Origin: Arthrobacter sp. H35-D1
Lineage (GTDB): Bacteria > Actinomycetota > Actinomycetes > Actinomycetales > Micrococcaceae
DNA length: 64,000 nucleotides
Direction: 5' to 3'
Assembly: GCF_030063185.1 (NCBI RefSeq)
Contig: NZ_JASISP010000022.1
Coordinates: 1-64,000, forward strand
The position numbers and the translations under genes are program-made. The notes under the pieces were generated by a model, which ran no database searches, had not been told where the DNA came from, and saw nothing but the letters and a program-made list of their open reading frames with translations. Positions 46,115 to 56,162 of this stretch are shown here, one piece after another (position 1 is the first letter of the stretch; each line of letters opens with the position of its first letter).

Positions 46115-47331
46115 GCACCGAACACCTGCCCGAACACCCGGAATTCCTGTGGCGCAACCCGGACCCCAAAAAGTCCTACGACGCCGTGATCGTCGGCGGC
46201 GGCGGGCACGGGCTGGCCACCGCCTACTTCCTGGCCAAGAACCACGGCATGCGCAACATCGCCATCCTGGAAAAGGGGTGGCTGGCCGGCGGCAACATGG
46301 CCCGCAACACCACCATCATCCGCTCGAACTACCTGTGGGATGAAAGTGCCGCCATGTACGAGCACTCCCTGAAGCTGTGGGAGATCCTGCCGGAAGAGCT
46401 CGAGTACGACTTCCTGTTCAGCCAGCGCGGCGTCATGAACTTGGCCCACACCCTGGGCGACGTGCGTGAAAGCGTGCGCCGCGTGGGCGCCAACCAGCTC
46501 AACGGGGTCGACGCCGAATGGCTGGACCCGAAGCAGGTCAAGGAACTGTGCCCTATCCTGAACATCAATGACAACATCCGCTACCCGGTGATGGGCGCCA
46601 CCTACCAGCCGCGGGCCGGCATCGCCAAGCACGACCACGTGGCCTGGGCCTTTGCCCGCAAGTGCGACGAGATGGGTGTTGACATCATCCAGAACTGCGA
46701 AGTGACCGGCTTCGTCAAGGACGGCAACAAGGTCACGGGGGTCAAAACGACCCGGGGCACCATCAACACCGAAAAGGTGGGCTTGTGCGCCGCCGGCTAC
46801 ACCTCGGTGCTGGCCGAGATGGCAGGGTTCCGCATTCCCATCCAGTCGCACCCGCTGCAGGCGCTGGTCTCGGAACTGCACGAACCCGTCCATCCCACGG
46901 TGGTCATGTCCAACCACGTGCACGTCTACGTCTCACAGGCCCACAAGGGTGAGCTGGTCATGGGGGCCGGTGTGGACTCCTACAACGGTTACGGCCAGCG
47001 CGGGTCTTTCCACGTGATCGAGGAGCAGATGGCAGCCGCCGTGGAGCTGTTCCCGATCTTTGCCAGGGCACACGTGTTGCGCACCTGGGGCGGCGTGGTG
47101 GACACCACCATGGACGCCTCGCCCATTGTGGGGGCCACTCCCGTGGAGAACATGTTCGTGAACTGTGGTTGGGGGACCGGCGGATTCAAGGGCACACCCG
47201 CCGCCGGGTTGACGTTCGCGCACACCATCGCCACCGGCTCACCGCACGCCTTGAACAAGCCCTTTGGGATGGAGCGGTTTGAAACAGGCGCCCTCATCGA
47301 CGAGCACGGCGCCGCAGCAGTCGCCCACTAA
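46111..47331 (+). CDS. soxB: Sarcosine oxidase, beta subunit
   Basis: A 406-residue flavoprotein subunit carrying FAD and covalent FMN in the heterotetramer. The dinucleotide motif is [19 protein letters not shown], followed by [18 protein letters not shown], a soxB signature. It contains the demethylation site that oxidises sarcosine to glycine and an iminium-derived one-carbon unit. GTG 46111 overlaps the glyA stop by four bases. Confidence 0.95.
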   Translation: MSTEHLPEHPEFLWRNPDPKKSYDAVIVGGGGHGLATAYFLAKNHGMRNIAILEKGWLAGGNMARNTTIIRSNYLWDESAAMYEHSLKLWEILPEELEYDFLFSQRGVMNLAHTLGDVRESVRRVGANQLNGVDAEWLDPKQVKELCPILNINDNIRYPVMGATYQPRAGIAKHDHVAWAFARKCDEMGVDIIQNCEVTGFVKDGNKVTGVKTTRGTINTEKVGLCAAGYTSVLAEMAGFRIPIQSHPLQALVSELHEPVHPTVVMSNHVHVYVSQAHKGELVMGAGVDSYNGYGQRGSFHVIEEQMAAAVELFPIFARAHVLRTWGGVVDTTMDASPIVGATPVENMFVNCGWGTGGFKGTPAAGLTFAHTIATGSPHALNKPFGMERFETGALIDEHGAAAVAH

Positions 47332-47365
47332 AACCGGCCCCACCACATTAGAGAAGGACCACAAG

Positions 47366-47731
47366 ATGTTGTTGTTTACCTGCCCCAACTGCGGGCCGCG
47401 CAACGAAACCGAATTCCACTACGGCGGCCAGGCCCACGTGGCCTACCCCGCAAACCCCGCGGAGCTCTCCGACAGGGAATGGGCGGAGTACCTGTTCTAC
47501 CGCGAGAACACCAGGGGCCTCTTTGCCGAGCGGTGGGTGCACAGCGCCGGCTGCCGCAAATGGTTCAACATGGTCCGCGACACCGTCAGCTACGACGTCA
47601 AGGCCGTCTACCGGATCGGTGAACTTCGGCCGGAGACCCTCGAGCGGGCCGCGGCGGCGACCGCACCCGATCAGCCGCAGCAACTGGCCCCGGCCCAAGC
47701 CAACCCCAACAACGCATCGGAAGGAGTGTAG
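47366..47731 (+). CDS. soxD: Sarcosine oxidase, delta subunit
   Basis: A 121-residue zinc subunit. The ligand set is CPNCG at the N-terminus plus a His and Cys in [11 protein letters not shown]. Typical soxD text [10 protein letters not shown] and [16 protein letters not shown] is intact. The C-terminus has a Pro/Ala/Gln-rich extension. ATG 47366 has AAGGA upstream. Needed for assembly of the complex. Confidence 0.94.
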   Translation: MLLFTCPNCGPRNETEFHYGGQAHVAYPANPAELSDREWAEYLFYRENTRGLFAERWVHSAGCRKWFNMVRDTVSYDVKAVYRIGELRPETLERAAAATAPDQPQQLAPAQANPNNASEGV

Positions 47732-47733
47732 AG

Positions 47734-50688
47734 ATGACTATCCAGAACCAGCAGCAGAACCGGCTCGCAAGCGGTGGGCGGATCGACCGCAACAACACAT
47801 TGACCTTCACCGTGGACGGCGTCGAGTACTCGGGGCACCCCGGCGACACCGTGGCCTCGGCCATGATCGCCAACGGCCGCCTGGCCGCAGGGAACTCCCT
47901 GTACGAAGACCGCCCCCGCGGCATCCTCTCCGCCGGCGTCGAGGAGTCCAACGCGCTCATCAAGGTCGCCGGCCGCTTCCCGGGCCACTCCGCCGAATCG
48001 ATGCTGCCCGCCACGGCCGTGTCCCTGGTGGACGGGCTCGACGTGGAGCTCCTCTCCGGCCTCGGCAAGCTGGACCCTTCCGAAGATGAGGCCATCTACG
48101 ACAAAAAGTACGTCCACACCGACGTACTGGTGATTGGCGGCGGCCCCGCCGGACTCGCCGCAGCCCGGGACGCGGCCCGCACCGGAGCCCGTATCATCTT
48201 CATCGACGACCAGCCCGAATTCGGCGGGGACCTGCTCTCCGGCCGCGACGAGCAGATCGACGGCAAGCCTGCGCTGGACTGGGTGGCCGGCATCGAGGCG
48301 GAACTGGCCGCAGCGCCGGAATGCACCGTGCTGCACCGCACCACGGCGTTCGGCTCCTACGACAGCAACTTTATTCTCGCCGTGCAAAACCGCACCGACC
48401 ACATCCAGCAGGCACCGGCACCCGGCGTCTCCCGCCAGCGCATTTGGCACATCCGTGCCAAGCAGGTGGTGCTGGCCACAGGCGCCCACGAACGCCCCAT
48501 CGTCTTCGAAAACAACGACCGTCCCGGCATCATGCTCGCCTCGGCGGCACGCAGCTACCTCAACCGCTACGGCGTGGCCGCCGGTTCCCGCGTGGTCATC
48601 GGCACCACCAACGACAGCGCCTACCAGCTGGCAGCGGACCTGCTGTCCGCAGGCATCGAGGTGGCCGCCGTGGTGGATGCCCGCCCGCAGTTCTCCGAGC
48701 TCGCCGCAGCCGCCGCGCTCAGCGAGGACGTGCACGTCATCACCGGCAGCGCCGTGGTCAACACCGCAGCCGACGCCACCGGCCGGCTCTCCACCGTCAC
48801 CGTCTCCGCGATCGACGCCGACGGCAGCCCCGTGGGTGCCATCGAGGAAATCGAGGCAGACCTGCTCGCCGTCTCCGGCGGCTGGAGCCCCGTGGTGCAC
48901 CTGCATAGCCAAGCCCAAGGCAAGGTGCGCTGGGACGCCGGCCTGGCCGGCTTTGTCCCCTCCACTGTGGTGGCGAACCAGCAGGTGGTGGGCGCCTGCC
49001 GCGGCAGCTACGCCCTGACCGACTGTGTGGCCGAAGGCGCGGCAGCCGGGGCCGTGGCCGCCGTCAACGCCGGCTACGCCACGTCCCACGCCGTTGCTGC
49101 CGCCACCGCCGCGGCATCGCGCCCGGCCCGCCCGGCACAGCCCACCGGTCCCACCCGCGCACTCTGGCTGGTGGGCGGAACGGAAGGAACGGCGTCGGAC
49201 TGGCACCACCACTTCGTGGACTTCCAGCGCGACCAGAGTGTGGCCGACGTCTGGCGTTCCACCGGTGCCGGACTGCGCAGCGTGGAGCACATCAAGCGCT
49301 ACACCTCCATCAGCACCGCCAACGACCAGGGCAAGACCTCCGGGGTGAACGCCATCGGCGTCATCGCCGCCGCCTTCCGCCAGCAGGGCACAGTAGTGGA
49401 TTCGGACATTGGCGCCATCGGCACCACCACGTACCGGGCCCCTTTCACCCCGGTGCCGTTCGTGGCCCTGGCCGGACGCCAGCGCGGGGAACTCTTTGAC
49501 GCGGCACGGCGCACCTCCATCCACTCATGGCACGAGAACCGCGGTGCACTGTTCGAGGACGTGGGCCAGTGGAAGCGGCCCTGGTACTACCCGCTGCCGG
49601 GGGAGGACATGGACGCGGCCGTGCTGCGCGAATGCGCCGCCACCCGCGAATCCGTGGGCTACATGGACGCCAGCACGCTGGGCAAGATCGAGATCCGCGG
49701 CAAGGACGCCGGGGAATTCCTGAACCGCATCTACACCAACGCGTTCAAGAAGCTCGCCCCCGGCCTGGCCCGCTACGGCGTCATGTGCACCCCTGACGGC
49801 ATGATCTTCGACGACGGCGTGACCCTGCGCCTGGATCCGGACCGCTACTTCATGACCACCACCACCGGAGGCGCCGCGAAGGTGCTGGACTGGCTGGAGG
49901 AATGGCACCAGACCGAATGGCCCGAACTGGACGCCGTGTTCACCTCGGTGACCGAACAGTGGACCACCATCGCCGTGGTGGGGCCCAAGTCCCGCGCCGT
50001 GCTGGCCAAGGTGGCCCCGAACCTGGACCTCGCCACGGAGGAGTTCAAGTTCATGGCCTTCCGCGAGACGGTGCTGGCCTCCGGCATCCCGGCCAGGGTC
50101 TGCCGCATCTCCTTCTCCGGGGAGCTCGCCTACGAGATCAACATCCCCGCCTGGTACGGATTGTCCGTGTGGGAGGCCGTGACGGATGCCGGGGCGGAAT
50201 TCAACATCACCCCGTACGGGACCGAGACCATGCACGTGCTCCGCGCCGAAAAGGGCTACCCGATCGTCGGCCAGGACACCGACGGCACCGTCACCCCGCA
50301 GGACGCCGGCATGGACTGGGTGGTCTCCAAGGTCAAGGACTTCATCGGCAAGCGCTCCTACCAGCGCACCGACGCCGCCCGCGAGGACCGCAAGCACCTG
50401 GTCAGCGTGCTGCCGGTGGACGGGAGCATCCGGTTGCCGGAGGGCACCCAGCTGGTGGAGACGGGGATTGCGGTCAACCCGGCCTACGGTCCCGTGCCCA
50501 TGCAGGGATTCGTCACCTCCAGCTACCACAGCGCCGCCTTGGGACGCTCGTTTGGATTGGCCATGATCAAGAACGGCCGCAACCGGATCGGCGAACGCCT
50601 GGTGGCCGCCGTCGGCTCGCAGTTGGTGGATGTGGTTGTTGGGGAAACAGTACTTTTTGATGCCGAAGGGAAGCGCCGAGATGGGTAA
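47734..50688 (+). CDS. soxA: Sarcosine oxidase, alpha subunit
   Basis: A 984-residue subunit: N-terminal ferredoxin-like domain, NAD-binding dinucleotide domain ([19 protein letters not shown]), and a C-terminal aminomethyltransferase (GcvT-like) domain from about residue 590 ([20 protein letters not shown]). It holds NAD and the folate site where the one-carbon unit is passed to THF. ATG 47734 starts two bases after the soxD stop. Length is normal. Confidence 0.96.
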   Translation: MTIQNQQQNRLASGGRIDRNNTLTFTVDGVEYSGHPGDTVASAMIANGRLAAGNSLYEDRPRGILSAGVEESNALIKVAGRFPGHSAESMLPATAVSLVDGLDVELLSGLGKLDPSEDEAIYDKKYVHTDVLVIGGGPAGLAAARDAARTGARIIFIDDQPEFGGDLLSGRDEQIDGKPALDWVAGIEAELAAAPECTVLHRTTAFGSYDSNFILAVQNRTDHIQQAPAPGVSRQRIWHIRAKQVVLATGAHERPIVFENNDRPGIMLASAARSYLNRYGVAAGSRVVIGTTNDSAYQLAADLLSAGIEVAAVVDARPQFSELAAAAALSEDVHVITGSAVVNTAADATGRLSTVTVSAIDADGSPVGAIEEIEADLLAVSGGWSPVVHLHSQAQGKVRWDAGLAGFVPSTVVANQQVVGACRGSYALTDCVAEGAAAGAVAAVNAGYATSHAVAAATAAASRPARPAQPTGPTRALWLVGGTEGTASDWHHHFVDFQRDQSVADVWRSTGAGLRSVEHIKRYTSISTANDQGKTSGVNAIGVIAAAFRQQGTVVDSDIGAIGTTTYRAPFTPVPFVALAGRQRGELFDAARRTSIHSWHENRGALFEDVGQWKRPWYYPLPGEDMDAAVLRECAATRESVGYMDASTLGKIEIRGKDAGEFLNRIYTNAFKKLAPGLARYGVMCTPDGMIFDDGVTLRLDPDRYFMTTTTGGAAKVLDWLEEWHQTEWPELDAVFTSVTEQWTTIAVVGPKSRAVLAKVAPNLDLATEEFKFMAFRETVLASGIPARVCRISFSGELAYEINIPAWYGLSVWEAVTDAGAEFNITPYGTETMHVLRAEKGYPIVGQDTDGTVTPQDAGMDWVVSKVKDFIGKRSYQRTDAAREDRKHLVSVLPVDGSIRLPEGTQLVETGIAVNPAYGPVPMQGFVTSSYHSAALGRSFGLAMIKNGRNRIGERLVAAVGSQLVDVVVGETVLFDAEGKRRDG

Positions 50689-51319
50689 CACAGCACTGAA
50701 CACAGAAGTAGCGGCACTGCGCCGGAGCCCGGCACACCACCTGTGGACCGACTTCACCGTCGGCTCGGTGGCGGGAGAGCGCGGGGTCACCCTGCGCGAG
50801 GTCCCGTTCCAGCGCATGGTCGGCATCCGCGTCGACCCGGCCTCCGATACCGGCGCCCGGATCGGGGAACTCACGGGCGGACTGCCGTTGAACAGTGGCG
50901 ACGTGACCACCGGTGAGTCAGGCGCAGCCGTGCTGTGGCTGGCCCCGGATGAATTCCTGCTGGTGGCCCCGGACGACGGTGAACCCGGTTCCGGCGCCCT
51001 CGTCGCCTCGCTGGTGGAAGCCCTGGGTGACGGTGCCGGGCAGGTCATCGACCTCTCCAGCAACCGCACCACTTTCGAACTGGCCGGACCCAGCGCCCAG
51101 GCGGTGCTGGAAAAGAGCTGCGCGGCGGACCTGCACCCGCGCACCTTCGCTGCCGGCACTGCCATCACCACGGAGATCAGCAAGATCCCCACCCTCCTGT
51201 GGAAGACCTCGGACAGCACGTTCCAGCTCTTCCCGCGAGCGTCCTTCGCGGATTACCTGGGCCGCTGGCTGCTGGATGCGATGACGGAATTCGCCGCCGA
51301 GGGCACGCCATGGCCCTGA
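50681..51319 (+). CDS. soxG: Sarcosine oxidase, gamma subunit
   Basis: A 212-residue subunit, structurally a small GcvT-like domain. Recognisable are [30 protein letters not shown] and [17 protein letters not shown] 50681 lies inside the last codons of soxA (8-base overlap) with GAAGGGAAG before it. Completes the BDAG heterotetramer. Confidence 0.93.
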   Translation: MGNTALNTEVAALRRSPAHHLWTDFTVGSVAGERGVTLREVPFQRMVGIRVDPASDTGARIGELTGGLPLNSGDVTTGESGAAVLWLAPDEFLLVAPDDGEPGSGALVASLVEALGDGAGQVIDLSSNRTTFELAGPSAQAVLEKSCAADLHPRTFAAGTAITTEISKIPTLLWKTSDSTFQLFPRASFADYLGRWLLDAMTEFAAEGTPWP

Positions 51320-52683
51320 GCGTCCTTGACCTGTTTACTGTTGGCATTGGGCCCTCCTCCTCCCACACGGTGGGCCCCATGCGCGCGGCCAAGCGCTTTG
51401 CCGACGGATTGGCGCACGACGGCGAGCTGGCCGACGTCGTGCGCGTACAGACCCAACTCTTCGGCTCGCTCGGGGCCACAGGGCGCGGCCACGGATCGGA
51501 CAAGGCCGTGGTGCTGGGCCTGCAGGGGCAGGACCCGGAAACCGTTGACACCTCCAGCGCGGACGACCAAGTGGCGCAGGCTGCCCTGGACGCCCGGCTG
51601 CTGGTGGGCGGCACCCACGGCGTCGATTTCAACTTCGCCGAAGACGTGGTGCTGCACCGGCGCAAGTCGCTGCCGGCCCACCCCAACGGCATGACGTTCC
51701 AAGCCACCAACCACCGTGGCGAGGTGGTGCGCGAGCGCACCTACTACTCGGTGGGCGGCGGCTTCGTGGTGGACGAGGAAGCCGTGGGTGCGGACAGGGT
51801 GGTCACGGACAAGACCGTGGTGCCCTTCCCCTTCAACACCGGCAAGGCGCTGCTGGCCATCTGCGCCAGGGAGGGCAAGAGCATCTCCGAGGTCATGCTG
51901 GCCAACGAGATGGTCTGGCACACCGAGGAGGAACTGCGCGCCAAGCTGCTGGGCATCTGGGCCGTCATGCAGGAGTGCGTGGACAACGGCTGCGCGGCGG
52001 AGGGCATCCTGCCCGGCGGGCTGAAAGTGACCCGCCGGGCGCCCGGGCTGCTGCGCACGCTGGAGAAGCCGGGCGACGGCGAAGATCCACTGCGGGCCAT
52101 GGAATGGGTCAACTTGTTCGCGCTCGCGGTCAATGAGGAAAACGCGGCTGGCGGGCGGATCGTCACGGCGCCCACGAACGGGGCGGCGGGCATCATTCCG
52201 GCCGTGCTGCACTACTACATGAAGTTTGTGCCCGGTGCCGATGACGACGGCGTGGTGCGGTTCCTGCTGACGGCGGCCGCCATCGGCATGCTGTTCAAGC
52301 TCAACGCCTCCATCTCCGGTGCCGAAGTGGGCTGCCAAGGCGAAGTGGGGTCGGCGTGTTCCATGGCTGCCGGGGCCCTGTGCGAGGTGCTCGGCGGTAC
52401 GCCCATCCAGGCCGAAAACGCCGCGGAAATAGGCATTGAACACAACCTGGGGCTGACCTGCGATCCCGTGGGCGGGCTGGTGCAGATCCCGTGCATTGAG
52501 CGCAATGCGATCGCCAGCGTCAAGGCCATCAACGCAGCCCGGCTGGCCCGGCACGGGGACGGCAGCCAAAAAGTATCATTGGACAAGGCAATCGAAACCA
52601 TGCGTCAGACAGGTGCGGACATGATGAGCAAGTACAAGGAAACCTCCCGCGGGGGCCTCGCCGTGAACGTGATTGAGTGCTGA
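51310..52683 (+). CDS. sdaA: L-serine ammonia-lyase (iron-sulfur, single chain)
   Basis: A 457-residue enzyme converting serine to pyruvate and ammonia with a [4Fe-4S] cluster. Signatures are [20 protein letters not shown], and the cluster Cys residues in [15 protein letters not shown] and [21 protein letters not shown] 51310 overlaps soxG by ten bases; the frame further upstream is a shadow. It draws off serine made by GlyA, completing creatine or sarcosine breakdown to pyruvate. Confidence 0.95.
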   Translation: MALSVLDLFTVGIGPSSSHTVGPMRAAKRFADGLAHDGELADVVRVQTQLFGSLGATGRGHGSDKAVVLGLQGQDPETVDTSSADDQVAQAALDARLLVGGTHGVDFNFAEDVVLHRRKSLPAHPNGMTFQATNHRGEVVRERTYYSVGGGFVVDEEAVGADRVVTDKTVVPFPFNTGKALLAICAREGKSISEVMLANEMVWHTEEELRAKLLGIWAVMQECVDNGCAAEGILPGGLKVTRRAPGLLRTLEKPGDGEDPLRAMEWVNLFALAVNEENAAGGRIVTAPTNGAAGIIPAVLHYYMKFVPGADDDGVVRFLLTAAAIGMLFKLNASISGAEVGCQGEVGSACSMAAGALCEVLGGTPIQAENAAEIGIEHNLGLTCDPVGGLVQIPCIERNAIASVKAINAARLARHGDGSQKVSLDKAIETMRQTGADMMSKYKETSRGGLAVNVIEC

Positions 52684-52684
52684 G

Positions 52685-53593
52685 ATGGATGCGCAGCCGG
52701 GGCGTGTGGACACCGCCGACTACGTGCTCACCCTGGATTGCCCGGATGCCCCGGGTATAGTCCACAGCTTGTCCGGGGTGCTCCTGGACGCGGGGTGCGA
52801 CATCGTTGACAACCGCCAGTTCAGCGACCGCCAGCACCTCCGGGCCAAGCCGGGGGAGCCGGAACCCGACGGGCACTTCTTCATGCGCCTGCATTTCTCC
52901 GCCCCCGCAAGCACCGGGCTGGAGCGGCTGAAGGCTGCCGTGGAGCCGTTGGCGCAGCGCCACCACATGCGTTGGCAGCTGCGCCCCCACGGGGCGAAAC
53001 GGCGGGTGCTGATCATGGTCTCGAAGTTTGAGCACTGCCTGAACGATCTCTTGTTCAGGACCAGGACGGGCGAGTTGCCGTTGGAGGTGGTCGCCGTGGT
53101 CTCCAACCACCTTGACCACCAACGGCTGGCGGAATGGCACGGAATCCCGTTTTTCCACGTGCCCATCACGGCGGCGACAAAACCGGCTGCGGAGGCGCGG
53201 CTGCTCGAGCTGGTGGACGAGCTCGAGGTGGAGCTGGTGGTGCTGGCCCGCTACATGCAGGTGCTCAGCGACGGGCTGACTCAAAAGCTGGAAGGGAAGG
53301 CCATCAACATCCACCACTCGTTCCTGCCAAGCTTCAAGGGTGCCAAGCCCTACCACCAGGCCTACGCCCGGGGCGTGAAGACGGTGGGAGCCACCGCGCA
53401 TTATGTCAACAGCGAGCTCGACGAGGGGCCCATCATCTCCCAGCAGGTGGTGGAGGTGGACCATGCTTTTGGGCCCGACGACCTTGTCGCTGCGGGCCGG
53501 GACACCGAATGCAAGGCGCTGAGCAACGCCGTCCGCTGGCACTGCGAGGGGAGGGTGATTGTCCAAGGCAACCGGACCGTCGTGCTGCGCTAA
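52685..53593 (+). CDS. purU: Formyltetrahydrofolate deformylase
   Basis: A 302-residue enzyme with an N-terminal ACT domain (YVLTLDCPDAPGIVHSLSG) and a formyltransferase-like catalytic domain. Catalytic residues are visible in INIHHSFLPSFKGAKPYHQA (Asn, His) and NSELDEGPIISQ (Asp). It releases formate from 10-formyl-THF and so frees THF when one-carbon supply from sarcosine is high. ATG 52685 begins one base after the sdaA stop; TTG 52673 is an alternative. Confidence 0.94.
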   Translation: MDAQPGRVDTADYVLTLDCPDAPGIVHSLSGVLLDAGCDIVDNRQFSDRQHLRAKPGEPEPDGHFFMRLHFSAPASTGLERLKAAVEPLAQRHHMRWQLRPHGAKRRVLIMVSKFEHCLNDLLFRTRTGELPLEVVAVVSNHLDHQRLAEWHGIPFFHVPITAATKPAAEARLLELVDELEVELVVLARYMQVLSDGLTQKLEGKAINIHHSFLPSFKGAKPYHQAYARGVKTVGATAHYVNSELDEGPIISQQVVEVDHAFGPDDLVAAGRDTECKALSNAVRWHCEGRVIVQGNRTVVLR

Positions 53594-53644
53594 GTGCGTT
53601 AGGTGCTCTAGGTGCGCTAGGTGCTCTAGGTGCGCTAGGTGCGC
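53591..53644. repeat. Six 9-bp tandem repeats at the end of purU
   Basis: TAAGTGCGT, TAGGTGCTC, TAGGTGCGC, TAGGTGCTC, TAGGTGCGC and TAGGTGCGC lie in direct tandem. The first unit contains the purU stop codon, and each later unit begins with TAG in the same frame. The last units alternate, so an 18-bp doublet is also repeated. Confidence 0.85.
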
Positions 53645-53705
53645 CTCAGATGTGCACCGGAGCATTCCGGGCCTGGCACTTTTCAGCGCCGCATAATTTC
53701 ATTGT

Positions 53706-53748
53706 GCAGGTGATGCGGGTGTTCAGCACAAACACCCGCATCACCTGC
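53706..53748. terminator. Perfect 18-bp hairpin ending the sox operon
   Basis: GCAGGTGATGCGGGTGTT (53706-53723) pairs completely with 53731-53748 around a 7-base loop. It lies between purU and the convergent HerA-like pseudogene and can stop transcription from both sides. Confidence 0.85.
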
Positions 53749-53785
53749 CAAAGAGATGACGATGTCCGGATTTAGCTGGGCAACC

Positions 53786-54905
53786 TCAGCCGGTGGGCAG
53801 GGGAGCGACTGGGACCTTGACGGCCGAACCACCCTCCTGGGTGATCCGCCCGCGCATCTGCGCCACCGTGGGCTCAGCAATGAAGCCACCGGCAAACAAC
53901 CCCTGGCCCTGCTTGAAATGTTGGGAGCGCAGGGGTAGTTCTTCGGGGACAAGGCCGAAGACTTCCGCCAGCTCGGCCAGGTCGCGCGGGGAGTTCATGC
54001 GCATCAGCCCCAGGTTGTCGCATTGGGAGAGCGCGTTGGGGTGGATCTTGGTAGGCCGCTGGGTGGAGAGAAAGAGCCACAGACCATATTTGCGGCCCTC
54101 GGCGGGGATCTGGACGATGAGCGCGGTCAAGGCACGTTCCACTGGTGTCGCCGGAGTGGGGGAGCAGAGGTTGTGGGCCTCGTCGATCACGATGAGGAGG
54201 GACTTGCGGTCGTTGCGATTGATCCAGAGATGTTCAAGCGCAGCCAATGCTGCCACTTTTGGTTCGGACGGGTGCGCAAAACCACCCAAGTCCAACACCG
54301 TCGCGCGGGGGCGGGTATCGATGATTTCAGTGACGGAACCGCCGCCGCGGGACCAGAGCCTCCAGCCGAGGACCTGCAGGTTCTCGATCCGCATGGCCAG
54401 CCGGGCCTGCCCCGGATCTCCCGAAGCATGCAGGGAAGAGACATAGCTGGCTTCATCGGAGGCGACGAAATTGGAATCGACGTGCAGCAGGACGTTGAAT
54501 TCCTCGGCATCCTTGATCGGGTCGAGCTGGAGGACCGCGGCCTTGGAAGGCACCGAGAGATCGATGAACCGTGCCTTGAGCTGTTCGCCGGTTGGCACCG
54601 ACGAGTGCTGGATGCGGATATCGGCGTCGTTGATGCTTCGGGCTTCGGCGGTGTCGGCCCCGGGACGTGTCTGGTGGAGCTGGGTGAAATCTGCGTTGGG
54701 GTCCAAGACAGACAAGGGAAGCGCAGTGTGCCGGAGACGTTGCTCAAGCACCACTCCGAGCGCGCAGGTTTTTTCCGGAACCGCTCTGGCCGCATCAAAA
54801 CGTGTGGCGGTTGAAACGCTCCGCGTTCAGCTGCACGGATTCTCCGGGGGTGTCACGGGTGTGCCAATGGTCAAGGTTGTCATCTGCCGCTCAAGCTCCT
54901 TCGAC
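53786..54905 (-). pseudogene. HerA-type ATP-binding protein, inactivated near Walker A
   Basis: The intact-looking part from 54754 down encodes 322 residues of a HerA/FtsK-like ATPase: DPNADFTQL, LLIVIDEAHNLCSPTPATPV (Walker B, DEAH) and LFLSTQRPTKIHPNALSQCD. Upstream in two frames the N-terminal part is still readable: VQLNAERFNRHTF, then TGA (54795-54797), then CGQSGSGK (Walker A). The run of six A residues on the minus strand (54769-54774) shifts the frame; with five A the text would continue as GKTCALGVVLEQ. So a stop codon in place of Trp and a one-base insertion both disrupt the P-loop region. A sequencing error could explain the second but hardly both. Confidence 0.7.
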
Positions 54906-55034
54906 CCGGTGAATGTCCGGGAGTGGTCCAGATACCTTCAATAATCAGGGAATCAGATTCATCCATGCGCAGCAATGGCCGGACATCGCCTTCCACTGCA
55001 GGCCCCTGGACACCCGGACCCGCGAATTCGAAGG

Positions 55035-56045
55035 TCAGCTGTCGCAGTCGACCACCATGCGTCCGGTGTTGCCGCCGGACAGCAGCGACGCGAACGCGTC
55101 CGGGATGTGGTTGAACCCTTCCACCACGGTGTGCACGCTGTGCACCTTCCCTTCATTCATCCATTGGGCGACGCGGGCCTCGAAGCCCGCGCGCAGGTCC
55201 TCGTGTGCCGTGACGGTGAATCCGCGCAGGGTCAGCTCCTGGTAGATCGCGTTGGTGTAGTTGGCGGGGCCGCGGCGGTCGTTGCCTTTCCCGTATTGGG
55301 AGGCGGCACCGCAGATGACGGCGCGGCCGCGAAAGCGCAGAACTTCCAGTGCAGCCTCGAGCTGATCGCCGCCAACGTTGTCATAGAACAGGTCGATCCC
55401 GTCCGGGGCGGCGCTACGCAGCAACTCCGCCGCCGGACCGTCGCGGTGGTTGAACGCAGCGTCTGCACCCAGCTCCTCGGTGAGCAGCCGAACCTTCTCG
55501 GCCGTGCCCGCGCTGCCCACCACCGAGGCGCCGACGGCCTTGGCGAACTGCACGGCGCAACTGCCCACGCCGCCGGCCGCGCCCGAGACATAAACGGTGT
55601 CCTCGGCCCGCACTCCGCCAATGTGCACCATGCCCGTGTAGGCGGTGAAACCGACATGTCCCAGCACGGTCAGGCGGGCTTCCATCGGGATGTCTGATTC
55701 CTCGGGGGAAATCCTGCGCAACTTGTCGGCAGCGGCCACGTCCACACCCCTCCACGGCGACTTCCGGACAGCGAGTTCGCCCTCCTTGAAGGCATCGGTG
55801 CGTGATTGCAGGACCTCCACCACGCCGTCGCTGGCAGGAACGTCGCCGGGGTGTATGCCGGGTCCGTAGTCAGTGTCGGGACCGCCGATGCGATTGGCCA
55901 GCCCGGCGTTCAGGCCCAGCCGGCGGAGCCGGACAAGCACCTCGCCGGGGCCAAGCTCAGGGACGCCGACTGACTCGATCTTGAAATTGCGGGCTTCGAC
56001 GGAGCCGTCCGGTTCGCTGGCCAACTGCACTTCAAAAGTTTCCAT
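55035..56045 (-). CDS. NADP-dependent MDR oxidoreductase (curcumin/alkenal reductase-like)
   Basis: A 336-residue zinc-free medium-chain reductase. The family pattern is GHVGFTAYTGMVHIGGVRAED, then VYVSGAAGGVGSCAVQFAKA (NADPH-binding) and YDNVGGDQLEAALE. These enzymes reduce activated double bonds of alkenals, quinones or enones. ATG 56045 with GGGAG upstream is chosen over 56132, which lies in a terminator hairpin. Monocistronic. Confidence 0.87.
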   Translation of the reverse strand: METFEVQLASEPDGSVEARNFKIESVGVPELGPGEVLVRLRRLGLNAGLANRIGGPDTDYGPGIHPGDVPASDGVVEVLQSRTDAFKEGELAVRKSPWRGVDVAAADKLRRISPEESDIPMEARLTVLGHVGFTAYTGMVHIGGVRAEDTVYVSGAAGGVGSCAVQFAKAVGASVVGSAGTAEKVRLLTEELGADAAFNHRDGPAAELLRSAAPDGIDLFYDNVGGDQLEAALEVLRFRGRAVICGAASQYGKGNDRRGPANYTNAIYQELTLRGFTVTAHEDLRAGFEARVAQWMNEGKVHSVHTVVEGFNHIPDAFASLLSGGNTGRMVVDCDS

Positions 56046-56096
56046 GCTCCCAGCGTATGCCTCCCGGGGAGCCGGCAGAAGGGACGTTAAACGCGT

Positions 56097-56130
56097 GCGG
56101 GGGTTGCTGCAAGCCTGCAGCAACCCCCGC
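56097..56130 (-). terminator. Perfect hairpin after the CAP/FG-GAP gene
   Basis: GCGGGGGTTGCTGCA (56097-56111) pairs with TGCAGCAACCCCCGC (56116-56130) with loop AGCC. It resembles the hairpin at 57863-57908 in sequence as well as position. Confidence 0.8.
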
Positions 56131-56162
56131 ACGGCAGCATGCCGCGCCCTGGAAATCGTACG

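Noticed and set aside
47671-51219. Two long minus-strand frames (617 and 564 codons) opposite soxA/soxG
   Set aside because: Antisense to intact sarcosine oxidase genes; composition is rich in Gly, Val, His and Asp as expected for shadow frames, and no domain is visible.
51253-52569. 438-codon minus-strand frame opposite sdaA
   Set aside because: Shadow of the L-serine ammonia-lyase gene; no ribosome site or domain.
53591-53644. Tandem repeats considered as a CRISPR array
   Set aside because: Units are 9 bases with no spacers, and no cas genes are present.
52529-53665. 378-codon minus-strand frame covering purU and the tandem repeats
   Set aside because: It is open only because the 9-bp repeats read as a His-Leu-rich repeat on this strand; purU on the other strand is unmistakable.
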